A DNA stretch of 64,000 nt, taken from the NCBI GenBank assembly GCA_903632075.3, contig CAHIKZ030005201.1:829501-893500 (forward strand), in the 5' to 3' direction. The notes below the pieces were generated by a model. The model ran no database searches. It was not told the origin of the DNA and saw only the letters and a list, made by a program, of their open reading frames with translations. Origin of the DNA: Acanthosepion pharaonis (taxonomy: Eukaryota; Mollusca; Cephalopoda; Sepiida; Sepiidae). Shown here piece after piece: positions 53,588 to 63,775 of this stretch. A program made the position numbers and the translations under genes. Every line of letters begins with the position of its first letter. The stretch's first letter is position 1.

Positions 53588-54873
53588 TCAAGTCATCCCA
53601 TAAGTTCTGTCCGAATTTTGAATAAAGAAAACAAGTGACCAAATGTATTTAATTACAGATTCAATCAACAATGTATTTTCCCTGATTATCTATGACTTCC
53701 TTCCATCTAGTAACAAGCTTACTAATTCCATTACTGTAAAATTCTTTTGGCTTTGATTCGAAGAACTCACAAATGTCAGTTTTAACCTTTTCCTGTGTTA
53801 CAAAAGCTGTTTCTTCCAAATGATTCTGTAAGCTACGAAACGAATGGTAGTCTGAAGGAGTAAGATCGGGAGAATAAGGTGGATGAGGAATTTTCTGCCA
53901 ACCAAGTTCTCCGATCTTTTCTGACGTGATTCTTGCTGTGTGGGGTCGCGCATTGTCCTGATGAAACATCACTCCTTTTCGATTCACTAGAGCAGGTCCT
54001 TTTTTCCTCAAAGCTTGGTTCAAATGCTCTAATAGCTGACAGTATATTTGAGCATTAATTGTTGCATTAGGTGGTAAGAATTCAAAGTGTATTATTCCTT
54101 GGCGATCTCACTAGATTGAAAGAAGAACCTTTTGCCCATGAAGTTCCTTTCTCGGCTGTGGCTGGGGTCCTTCACCTTTACCAAGCCACTGTCTACGACG
54201 CTTAACATTTCGATAAAAGATCCATTTTTCGTCGCCAGTCACAAGTCTATCCAAAAAAGGTGAAACAAGTTGACGAGAATGGAGAGAAGAGCAGATGTCA
54301 ACTCGGGATTTGAGGTTGTTTTCAGACAATTCATGAGGCACCCATTTTCCAAGTTTAGGAACTTTTCCAAGTTGTTGAAGATGACGATGAACAGTTGTAT
54401 GGTTTGAACTGAGAACCATTGCCAATTCCTCAACTGATAAAGCGGGATTTTCTTCAAGGTCTGCTTCAAGAAGCTTTTCATCAAACTCAACTGGACGTCT
54501 GGTTCGATCTTCATATTCAAGGGTGAAATCTCCACCTCTGAATTTTGCAAACCATCTTCTGCAAGTTCTTTCATTCACACATTCCTCTCCATAAACTGAG
54601 TGAATGTTTCTCGCCGCTTCGGCTGCTGAGTTTCCTTTCTTGAACTCATAAAGCATTATGTGCCTCAAATAATTCTTGCGTACTTCCATGTTAGCAGGGT
54701 TTTAATCAAACAAAATTTAATTTTATTGTTCTCTGAAATAAAATTTGATCAGTTTAAAAGCATCTAAACATAAAAATAATGTTCAGCTCCATTAGACATT
54801 ATAAAATACTCTTTAAATTTCGTTCATTTTAACAAAAAGTTAAAATTCGGACAGAACTTATGGGATAACCTGA
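53588..54873 (-). mobile_element. Nearly intact mariner transposon (1,286 bp)
   Basis: Terminal inverted repeats 53,588-53,619 and 54,842-54,873 agree at 30 of 32 positions (core CCCATAAGTTCTGTCCGAAT). A TA dinucleotide lies immediately outside each end (53,586-53,587 and 54,874-54,875), the canonical target duplication. The length is that expected for a full mariner. One minus-strand transposase frame fills the interior, with 184 bp of 5' and 73 bp of 3' untranslated sequence including the repeats. Confidence 0.95.
53661..54689 (-). pseudogene. Mariner transposase with two adjacent stop codons
   Basis: Cut-and-paste transposase frame of 343 codons including the stop, against about 345 residues in typical mariners. 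From Met at 54,689: an N-terminal HTH region (EFKKGNSAAEAARNI, CRRWFAKFRGGDF), WVPHELSE linker, first catalytic Asp in VTGDEKWIF, second in FHQDNARPHTA, third in YSPDLTPSDYHSF (the D,D34D mariner signature), to a stop at 53,661. The frame never shifts. The only visible lesions are consecutive TAG TGA codons where mariners have a conserved Trp-Trp (...LLSI-WW-D), each explained by one G-to-A change. The sequence looks closer to the cecropia subfamily than to Mos1 (inference). Confidence 0.93.
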
Positions 54874-55105
54874 TATTTGTGTTTTGTGTGATTGAGTATT
54901 ATTTTGTTGGTTATTGTTTAGTTGTTGTTGTGGGTGTTGTAAAGGGCGTTTGTGTGTCTTTTGTTTTATAAGGGGTGTAATTGTGGTGATTTGTGTGACG
55001 GTTTTTGTGTCTGTTTCATATGGTTTGGTGTTATTTAGTTGGTCATTATTTGTTGATATTGGGGTTACTCTTTTTTGGGTGGATTGTGTTTGGGATTGGT
55101 ATGGA

Positions 55106-55560
55106 TTAGATGTTAGGTATAGTGGTTTGTGTTTTATGATAGGGCTGCGTTTGTGTTATAGTTCTTTCTTTTGTTTTTATATTAGTATTTAGGTAGCAAA
55201 GTAGGTGCTTATTTAAATGTCTGCATTTCCCCATTATTTCATTCTTTTTGTTCAATAAGTTGTTTTGATCCTTGAAGGTGATAAATGTTAATGTTTCCCC
55301 GAGGCACAATTTACAGTTTATGCTGTTGCTACTGTGTGGGGCTGCTTTTTTATATAATTATAATCTTGGTGATGATGTTATTTTGTTTTTGTCACCATAT
55401 GTATATTGATAGTGTTGTGTTGTTTTGTATTACTTTGTTTTAAATGAGGTTTGATGATTATTAAATCTTACTTTAAAGTTTGTATCTGTAACTCATGTGT
55501 GGGTCTTTTCTTCCACGTTTGTGTTGTTTGTGACGGTGGCTTTATATATTATGATGTTGG
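55106..55560 (-). pseudogene. PLE-E GIY-YIG endonuclease, broken
   Basis: TDTNFKVRFNNHQTSFKTK (YIG-helix region with the Arg) near 55,440-55,500, a decayed middle, then CLGETLTFITFKDQNNLLNK and KNEIMGKCRHLNKHLLC (55,309-55,197). Matches the PLE endonuclease end. Different subfamily from PLE-B and -C. Confidence 0.78.
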
Positions 55561-55599
55561 TTAGATATTTGTTGTTAAGTGGACAATTGTTTTTATTTC

Positions 55600-56245
55600 G
55601 ATAATTCCATTTATTGTTGTTATTTTTCTGCGTCTGTGTTGCTGTAGTTCTTATTGTCTTTATTCGGTATTTTTTTAATTATGTTTAGTTATTTATTTCC
55701 ATGTTATTCATGCAGCTGTAACTTATTTTTACTGTATTTCTGTTGGTAATTTTTGATAGTTCGTTTTTTTTTTTCGGGAAATGTTTTTCAATTATTTTGA
55801 AAAATATTTTTCCTATTTTTGATTTTATTGTATTATTATAGGGTGAGTTAAACTAAATCATATTTCTTTTTCTATTGGGTTTGTTTGAATTGTTTTCATT
55901 TCTATATTCTAGTTTCTTAGGATATTCGGTATTTCTTAATGCTTTTTTCTATAATTTTTTGTTTTCGTTGAATATTTTTCTGTGGCTGGAAATTGTTAAT
56001 ATTCTTTTGTTTATGGATATGGGTATGTGTTTAAATACATAAGGATGGTGGTTGGAGTTTTTATTGATGTATATAAGGTTATTGTTTACTTCTCTATATG
56101 GTTTATATGTGTTGTTATTTATATTGAATGTTATATCTCAGCAGATTACTATTTTTAGATTAGATTTAATATCTGTTTTAAATCCTAATCTATTGAATGT
56201 TTTTATGATCTGTTTTCTTAATTTTTTTTTCTAGTTCAATTTCTA
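55600..56245 (-). pseudogene. PLE-E reverse transcriptase C-terminal region
   Basis: Reads [20 protein letters not shown], then NNNTYKPYREVNNNLIYINK, NSNHHPYVFKHIPISINKRI, FNSPYNNTIKSKIGKIFFKI and EKHFPKK. This is the PLE segment after the YxDD motif. The active site and upstream RT are cut off by (TA)n. A few stops. Confidence 0.8.
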
Positions 56246-56248
56246 ATG

Positions 56249-56250
<2 letters not shown>

Positions 56251-56322
<72 letters not shown>

Positions 56323-56377
56323 ATTGTGTTTTGTGTGTGTTTGTATATGAGTGAAATTGGTTGTGAATGCGATTATA

Positions 56378-56464
<87 letters not shown>
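56251..56464. repeat. (TA)n(TG)n compound microsatellites
   Basis: TA 56,251-56,310, TG-rich to 56,340, TA 56,376-56,425, TG 56,426-56,464. Confidence 0.95.
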
Positions 56465-56468
<4 letters not shown>

Positions 56469-56744
56469 AGATGCGCAATACAGCATTAGTTTTCTTATTT
56501 AAAGAAACTGCTTTTATATTTCCCTCTTGATATTCAAATATAGAGATCAATAAAAATAAAGAAGCTCACGTTAAACATAGATACATTTAATTATATGAAT
56601 AATAAATCCGTTATTTTTGTCCAGCCGATCTGGTATTGTTCCAGGCACTTAAAAGGAATCCATATTTAAAATAAATAAATTCTCTTGAACTTTGATTAAT
56701 GTCGGATCAGATTCGGATTGAATGTGTATCACAAAAGAATGTGG

Positions 56745-56935
56745 TGAACAGGTGAAGCTTTTAGAACATTGTAAGAGGAAGAGAAAGAGATAGGGGAGAA
56801 AGAGGAAGAAGGGAAATAGAGAGGGGGGGAAAGAGAAAGCGTGGAAAGAAACATAGAGGGGGGGGAGAAAGAGAAAAAGGGAAAGGGGAAAGAGACGGAT
56901 AAGTAGACCAACGGAAAGAAAGCGGAAGCAAGAGA
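56745..56935 (+). repeat. Polypurine tract
   Basis: GA-rich DNA with G7-G8 runs on the plus strand. Confidence 0.8.
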
Positions 56936-57016
56936 GATTTTTAAAAAGATATTTTTGTTCTTTAATCCCGAGATGAAAATATAGAAGTTTTAATGAAACT
57001 ACTGCGAATTTTTCGA

Positions 57017-57265
57017 GGAGGCACGGCGGAGTAATGGATAGCGACTCGGATTAAGGAATTCCAGTCGAATCCGTTACTTACATTAGTACCCTTCGGAAAG
57101 GTATGAATCCTCCTCTTCTCCCCGCCCCCCAGCTATGGGTAAAATAGCAGGACAGTCCGGGTTCTATTGCCTTGGATGACCAAAGATCTACCGTAGAAAG
57201 AAATGGCAACCTACTGCGGGAAAAAATCTGTCTCGTCAGTCATGTATCGAAAGATACATCATCAT
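57017..57265 (+). mobile_element. SINE with type I head and different tail
   Basis: GGAGGCACGGCGGAGTAATG, ATAGCGACTCGG, CAGCTATGGGTAAAATAGCA and GTTCTATTGCCTTGGATGAC as in type I, but the B box is partly deleted. After 57,185 the sequence switches to GAAAGAAATGGCAACCTACT and ATGTATCGAAAGATACATCA (hairpin), unlike copies 1 and 2. Confidence 0.78.
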
Positions 57266-57468
57266 CTAAGCGTATATCACGCATGGCACATAACTGATTA
57301 CGAATTACTGCAATTTAAGAATCTTATATTTGTCGACGTTGTTTTGCAACTTATAGAGATTTAAAACTGTTGCAACTACAAAAATTGTTTCGTTATATAA
57401 TTTTGTGACATTAATTTAAAGACAGACAAATTACCAAAAGGACAACGAAGATGATTAACAACAGCAAC

Positions 57469-57503
<35 letters not shown>

Positions 57504-58260
57504 CATATGATAATAATCTATGTGTATTTATTTATATACTTCATGTGTATTTATTCATATATTTCATATCCCATCTGAGTGGGAAGGGAAGTAAATCAAT
57601 TTAAGTTAGTAAATTTATGGGAGATTACTTCCCTTAGCCGTTTTAATAATCTATACAAATAAAATATTTATCTGCATTTAGACAAAATTACTTCCCGAGC
57701 AAAATGAACGGTTTAATTAATCAGTTCCTTCACTGTTAAGTTTCTTCGATTGCAATCTTATTTGTTCAAGTCTTTCATGTGAGACACTTTCATACCTTTA
57801 TCTATTAAGTGATCGTGTTGCTTCAACTTTGTTCTTTTGTTGCTAATCATTTTTCTTCCAAGAGAGATGTTTCCATTTCACTGTTATATTTAGCACATAA
57901 CATTTTTAACATGAAAGGATATTGAGCAAAAAGTGATTTATATAATACCAGGAGTGATGTTCAGTAATCAATGAATCGTAGATATCATTGAACCTCTAAA
58001 AAATATAAAGGGGTTCGATTAATTAAACGGTTCATTGACTTCCATTTTAGTTGAGAATTCTTTATCATCGATTTATTGAATATCAATTCGTTATTTCAAG
58101 ACTTTTGATTCATTGCAAAAACTTATAAAACCTAACAATTTCCGTCATTTTTGACGGCATGGGTACACTAGTATAGGGTGGCCACTGAAAAACTTGTTCG
58201 TTTTCAATCTTTTTATTTTATTTTATTTTTTTGCAGATTATAGAGGATCCCTTGGAGATT
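57266..58260. other. Unassigned spacer with (TAA)n
   Basis: (TAA)n at 57,470-57,502; otherwise AT-rich without recognisable features. Confidence 0.4.
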
Positions 58261-58261
58261 A

Positions 58262-58640
58262 AAATGGATCCGGATGATGTCCATCAGCGAGTAAAACTCA
58301 TTCCTAATAAAAGACCAATCATTCAAAGCCAGAGAAAATATACCGGCAATATTTTAATTTCAAAGTATCTCATAACGATAAAATGATTCGGAGCCTAATC
58401 GCCCGGTTTGAACCGGATCAGTCGGAAATCTTCCGGGAAGAGGTCCTAAGTGCACTGTACGCACTGACGTAGCGTTGGAAGCTATACGACAGAGTGTCTT
58501 TGACGATCCATCAGTTTATCGTCACTCTGCTCAACGAGGAATCGCCAGAATATCGCTTCAGAAGATTCTGTAACTGGATTTAAAATTGTTTCCATACAAA
58601 ATTCAAATACTACAAATTATACTACCCCAAGATATTCATG
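58262..58640 (+). pseudogene. Transposase N-terminal region (HTH type), decayed
   Basis: Across frames: MDPDDVHQRVKLI, PIIQSQRKYTG, FNFKVSHNDKMIRSLIARFE, then CTVRTDVALEAIRQSVFDDP, IARISLQKIL, LDLKLFPYKIQILQ. This follows the N-terminal helix-turn-helix layout of Tc1/mariner-related transposases common in arthropods and molluscs ('..RV.li..Y....s...tqR..r..f.......i..li..F...G', '..iLh.dL.l.PYKiq..q'). The DDE domain is absent. Frameshifts and stops throughout. Confidence 0.6.
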
Positions 58641-58693
58641 TGTCTGTAAAAGTTATTTTTTATATCATTCAGCCTTTCACTGGCAACTCTCTA

Positions 58694-58751
58694 GTAGTAC
58701 TACTACTACTACTACTACTAGTAGTAGTAGTAGTAGTAGTAATAATAATAT
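58694..58751. repeat. (TAC)n/(TAG)n trinucleotide palindrome
   Basis: Nine or so ACT repeats are followed directly by AGT repeats, their reverse complement, then TAATAATAAT. A perfect hairpin of about 20 bp per arm. Confidence 0.92.
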
Positions 58752-59262
58752 GAAAATGAGCCGTGGAATACAATAGAAAAAGATGAACCTCTTATTCTCT
58801 GGGACATGTCAATCCAAATGGATTTCTTTATCCGTTTGGATTGACATTAAGGTTGACAGAACTATTATAGTAATGAAGAACATGAAAAAGGACCTTTATT
58901 GATTTGTCTGTCCGCACCGAAAGAAACATCACCTTGAAAAGCTCTCCAAATATAAATACCTAGATATAGAAATAGAGAGAATATGGTAGATGAAGGCCAT
59001 AACAATATCAGTTGTAATAGGTGCTCTCGGTTTGGTCAACGAAGAGGTGGAAAATAAAACAAAATTCTTGGCAACATAAAAATCTAAGACGTCTAGAATA
59101 GCGACCATTTCAGAACTGTTCATATTTTAAGTAGAACTTTATCCATCAAATATAACCATCACTTTCATGGTAACTCAGGTCCAAGTGATGAACTCGGCTT
59201 TATGTAAGAAATAAGCAAGGCATTAAGGAAAACCCTGAATCATAATAATAATAATAATAATG
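58752..59262 (+). mobile_element. LINE 3' end with (TAA)n tail (copy 2)
   Basis: ILWDMSIQMDF, LEKLSKYKYLDIEIERIW and ISVVIGALGLVNEEVENKTK are recoverable across frameshifts and match the end of the LINE at 37-38.65 kb. Ends at CATAATAATAATAATAATAA like that copy. Highly decayed. Confidence 0.72.
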
Positions 59263-59720
59263 ATAACAATGAGAAGAAGAAGAAGAAGAAGAAGAAGAAG
59301 AAGAAGATGTAATTGAAGATAATAATGAAGGTGATGTAGAACGAGAAGAGGAATGTAGCTAAGAATGATGAATTTCGTCTTCATCTTCCTTTTCTACGAA
59401 GGAAGATGATGATTAGTTGTTCATCGAAAGAGACCAGGACACTTACATAAAATTGCCCCCCCCTACTTCACTTCTACAGCTGTTGTGTCGCTGGGTGTGC
59501 TTATTTGTGTCAAATACGAACGAACGCACAATTCGAGACTTTATACAAAATGTATAAGAATAGATGTAAATAATGACCAGTGCTTGATTAATAGTTGTTT
59601 TAGTAACCCACCTCCTCAACCCCAGAGGAGCACTGGTGGGAGTGCCAGTTTAGTCGCCGGCAACTCGACCCTGAAGCAGGTATTACTGGATTACAGGTTA
59701 CCAGTAGCAGATCTTGTGAC
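59263..59720. other. (AGA)n and unassigned spacer
   Basis: (AGA)n at 59,273-59,306; the rest is unrecognised. Confidence 0.5.
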
Positions 59721-59724
59721 CTGA

Positions 59725-60305
59725 CCTGACCTATTCGTACGGGACGTGCACAGTCTACAGCCGACATGCTAAACAGCTCGATGCCTTCTACATTAGATGC
59801 ATTAGAACCCTGCTCCGTATCAAGTGGCAGGACAGAGTCCCAAACACTGAAGTGTTCCAGCGTGCTGGGATGGAGAGCATTCATGCCATCCTACTGCACT
59901 ATCAGCTCCGGTGGACTGGTCACGTCCGCCGCATGGACGACTGTCGCCTCCCAAAGAGATTGCACAGTGGCGAGCTATCCACGGACAAAGACCTCATACG
60001 ACAGACCAAAGAAACATTACAAAGACACACTCAAGGGGTCACTCAAGCAGTATGGCATTCCCTATTCCACCTGGGAAGAGTCTGCTGAAGACCGTGCCAT
60101 CTGGTGCTCTCTTGTAAGGTCTGGAGTGTATTTAGGGACAAAGAACAGAGACGCCAGGAAAGGAAAGATCAAGAGCTGAATCAGGCTGGGAGGCAATCTC
60201 AACCTGGTTCAGCTCACAACGCACCATGTCACAACTGTAATATATTTTTCAGTGTGAAGACTGAACTCATCAGTCATCTCCGTACATGGATGACCGAAAT
60301 GTTTT
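59725..60305 (+). pseudogene. LINE ORF2 C-terminus with zinc finger
   Basis: TVYSRHAKQLDAFYIRCIRT, LLRIKWQDRVPNTEVFQRAG, MESIHAILLHYQLRWTGHVR, RMDDCRLPKRLHSGEL, then frameshifts to RDKEQRRQERKDQELNQ and CHNCNIFFSVKTELISHLRT. The last is a C2H2-type finger typical of this LINE group's end, but the final His is Trp (HLRTW). Short and comparatively recent; a few frameshifts. Confidence 0.82.
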
Positions 60306-60384
60306 GTCGAAAGCAAAAAACAAATTCTTATACAAATAGAATGTGGATCATAGTAATATAATTTGGTATTGAGTAAAGACGTGA

Positions 60385-60570
60385 AACAATACAACGAATT
60401 GAACTCCCCAATCAGGAAATCATTATGAAATTGAACGCAAAAGATGACTATAAGTATTTAGGCATTTTAGAAGCTGATTCCACTAAGTGGGAAAATATGA
60501 ATGTTATCAAATCAAATTCTGAAAGATTAATCGAAATCATAAGGAAATAATCTCGACATCGAATAATTTC
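60385..60570 (+). pseudogene. LINE RT thumb fragment
   Basis: ELPNQEIIMKLNAKDDYKYL then GILEADSTKWENMNVIKSN and ERLIEIIRK, ending at TAA. Matches the 'Y.YLGI.E.D....' segment of the LINE family at 37 kb. Confidence 0.65.
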
Positions 60571-60866
60571 CGTGTAGAATTGAGGATTTCATTTTTTTTA
60601 ACTGGTTTTCTTTTCGTTTTTCTTTCTTATTTCTTAGGTTTCCTTCGCCACATCCACTTGTTTAGTTCCTCTTCTAAGTCGTTTTCCCCAATTTCTTTTC
60701 GCTTAATATTATTAGATAAATTTCTCGGTGAGAAATCGTAATTGATTCCAGCACAAAAGGTTCGGGGGTTCGAGTAGATATTAAAATCTGATCCTAAATA
60801 GAAAAAATAATGGTATTAACAAACAGGATAATAGTATGGACTTATGGTGATAATAATGATGATGAC

Positions 60867-60901
<35 letters not shown>

Positions 60902-60932
60902 AGAAGAAAAGTGGAGATAAAGAAATGAGAAG
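60571..60932. other. Spacer with (AGA)n
   Basis: T-rich then GAT/AGA-rich; (AGA)n at 60,866-60,908. Confidence 0.5.
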
Positions 60933-61089
60933 TTGGAGAAAGAGTGTAGTGGTATAAAGTTAAAGAAAGCACAACAGATGAGAATAATGGATGCTGAATT
61001 TCAAGATGATACGAGAGAAGGGAAAAAGAAGGAAGATTTTTTTTTTAAAAGACAAGATGAAAACGAAAGATGTTTAAAGGGTCAAGGTG

Positions 61090-63140
61090 CAGAAAGAAAA
61101 ATGCGAGTGGGAGAAAGAAAGAGAAAAAGGAAGAAAAATGCGAGTGGGAGAAAGAAAGAGAAAAAGGAAGAAAAATGCGAATGGGAGAAAGAAAGAGAAA
61201 AAGGAAGAAAAATGCGAGTGGGAGAAAGAAAGAGAAAAAGGAAGAAAAATGCGAGTGGGAGAAAGAAAGAAAAAAGGAAGAAAAAATGCGAGGGGAAAGA
61301 AAAGAAAAGGAAGAAAAAATGCGAGTGGGAGAAAGAAAGAGAAAAGGAAGAAAAATGCGAATGGGAGAAAGAAAGAAAAAAGAAAAAATGCGAGTGGGAG
61401 AAAGAAAGAGAAAAAGGAAAAAAATGCGAGTGGAGAAAGAAAGAGAAAAGGAAGAAAATGCGAATGGGAGAAAGAAAGAGAAAAAGGAAGAAAAATGCGA
61501 GTGGGAGAAAGAAAGAAAAAGGAAGAAAATGCGAATGGGGAAAAAAAAAGAAAAAGGAAGAAAAAATGCGAGTGGGAGAAAGAAAGAGAAAAAGGAAGAA
61601 AATGCGAGGGGAGAAAGAAAGAGAAAAAAAAGAAAAAATGCGAGTGAGGGAGAAAGAAAGAAAAAAGAAAAAATGTGGGGAGAAAGAAAAGAGAAAAAGG
61701 AAGAAAATGCGAGTGGGAGAAAGAAAGAGAAAAAGGAAGAAAATGCGAGTGGGAGAAAGAAAAAGAGAAAAGGAAGAAAAATGCGAATGGGAGAAAAAAA
61801 AGAAAAAAGGAAGAAAAAAATTCGAATGGGGAAAAAGAAAAAGGAAGAAAAGGAATGGGAGAAAGAAAAAAAAGGAAGAAAATGCGAATGGGAGAAAGAA
61901 AGAGAAAAGGAAGAAAAATGCGAATGGGAGAAAGAAAGAGAAAAGGAAGAAAAATGCGAATGGGAGAAAGAAAGAGAAAAAGGAAGAAAAATGCGAGTGG
62001 AGAAAGAAAGAGAAAATGGAAGAAAGAAAGAAAAAAAAGGAAGAAAATGCGAATGGGAGAAAGAAAAGAGAAAAGGAAGAAAAATGCGAATGGGAGAAAG
62101 AAAAGAAAAAGGAAGAAAAATGCGAATGGGAGAAAGAAAGAGAAAAAGGAAGAAAAATGCGAATGGGAGAAAGAAAGAGAAAAAGGAAGAAAAATGCGAA
62201 TGGGAGAAAGAAAGAGAAAAAGGAAGAAAAATGCGAGTGGGAGAAAGAAAGAGAAAAGGAAGAAAAAATGAATGGGAGAAAGAAAGAAAAAAGGAAGAAA
62301 ATGCGAATAGGAGAAAGAAAGAAAAGGAAGAAAAATTCGAATGGGAGAAAGAAAGAGAAAAAGGAAGAAAAATGCGAGTGGGAGAAAGAAAGAGAAAAAG
62401 GAAGAAAAATGCGAGTGGGAGAAAGAAAGAGAAAAAGGAAGAAAAATGCGAATGGGAGAAAGAAAGAGAAAAAGGAAGAAAAATGCGAGTGGGAGAAAAA
62501 AGAAAAAAAGGAAGAAAATGCGAATGGGAGAAAGAAAAAGAAAAGGAAGAAAAATGCGAATGGGAGAAAGAAAGAAAAAAAGGAAGAAAAAATGCGAGTG
62601 GGAGAAAGAAAGAGAAAAGGAAGAAAAAGAATGGGAGAAAGAAAAGAAAAAGGAAGAAAAATGCGAATGGGAGAAAGAAAGAGAAAAAAAGGAAGAAAAA
62701 TGCGAGGGGAGAAAAAAAGAGAAAAGGAAGAAAAATGCGAATGGGAGAAAGAAGAGAAAAAGGAAGAAAAAATGCGAATGGGAGAAAGAAAGAAAAAAGG
62801 AAGAAAAAAGTGGGAGAAAGAAAGAGAAAAAGGAAGAAAAATGCGAGTGGAGAAAGAAAAGAAAAGGAAAAAAAAGTGGGAGAAAGAAAGAAAAAGGAAG
62901 AAAAGGGAGTGGAAAGAAAGAAAAGAAAAAGGAAGAAAAATGCGAATGGGAGAAAGAAAGAGAAAAAGGAAGAAAAATGCGAGTGGGAGAAAGAAAGAGA
63001 AAAAGGAAGAAAAATGCGAGTGGGAGAAAGAAAGAGAAAAAGGAAGAAAAATGCGAGTGGGAGAAAGAAAGAGAAAAAGGAAGAAAAATGCGAGTGGGAG
63101 AAAGAAAGAGAAAAAGGAAGAAAAATGCGAATGGGAGAGT
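61090..63140 (+). repeat. 37-bp polypurine minisatellite, ~55 units
   Basis: Unit ATGCGAGTGGGAGAAAGAAA plus GAGAAAAAGGAAGAAAA. G and A variants at one site (CGAGTGG/CGAATGG) are interspersed, and A-run length varies. The intact unit contains no stop codon in any frame on either strand. Because 37 is not a multiple of 3, the reading frame rotates every unit, so ORFs of 690 and 760 codons on the plus strand and 726 and 899 on the minus strand arise. These Lys/Glu/Arg or Phe/Leu/Ser products are artefacts of the repeat, not genes. Confidence 0.95.
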
Positions 63141-63161
63141 GAAATAAATAAAAATGGAAGT

Positions 63162-63201
<40 letters not shown>

Positions 63202-63642
63202 AAGAAAAAATGTAAGTGGGAGCGAAGAAGAAAGTCAGAAAAAGAGGAGAACAAATTTGAAGATGAAACCGAATCAGTAGAAGAAAATGGCGAAGAGGAA
63301 ATTCGGACTTAAAGAAAGAATAGAAACGAGAAAAGAATGGAAGAAAGGATAGGAGAAAATCAAAAGTAGCCAATTGTAAAATAGACGAAGAAGAAGTCGA
63401 AAAAGTGAATAAGAAACTGATGAAGAAGAAAACGGGAGTGATTTGGAGAACAGACAAAACAATGACGCGAAAATAAAGCAGAATGAAAATTTGATGAATA
63501 GTAAAGAAGAAGAAGAAGAAGAAGAAGAAGAAGAAGAAGATGAAGAAGAAGAAGAAGAAAAGAAAAGTGATGAGGAAGGAAAAAATGAGAGAAAAAACTT
63601 GAAGAAGAAGGAAGAGATGAAAACAGGAACACGAAGAGGATG

Positions 63643-63673
<31 letters not shown>

Positions 63674-63775
63674 TGAAAAAGAGAAAGAGAGAAATAGAAA
63701 GAATAAAGGAGTCTGAAAGAATTGAAAAGGGAGAAAGATACAGAAGAAAGTGGACAATAAAAAAGAAAATGCATG
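63141..63775 (+). repeat. Polypurine tract with GA and AGA microsatellites
   Basis: (AAAG)/(GA)n 63,164-63,202, (AGA)n 63,505-63,560, (GA)n 63,648-63,673, otherwise GA-rich. Continues the strand bias of the minisatellite. Confidence 0.9.

Larger units (their letters stand above)
54876..56250 (-). mobile_element. Penelope-like element E (minus strand)
   Basis: Minus strand from a (TA)n at 56,250: RT C-terminal region, endonuclease, then a strongly C/A-biased 3' tail (T/G-rich on plus) up to the mariner. The mariner sits just beyond the endonuclease end and may have inserted into the PLE tail. No hammerhead motif seen. Confidence 0.75.

Noticed and set aside
58240..58320. Apparent host exon: TTTTTTTGCAG acceptor, short open segment, GTAAAA donor
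   Set aside because: Downstream sequence in other frames (IRSLIARFE, LFPYKIQILQ) matches a transposase N-terminus and continues the same reading, so the splice-like signals are incidental.
60933..63254. Giant ORFs of 690-899 codons on both strands
   Set aside because: Products of a stop-free 37-bp tandem repeat whose frame rotates; both strands are open over long stretches, composition is Lys/Glu/Arg or Phe/Leu/Ser, and there are no domains.
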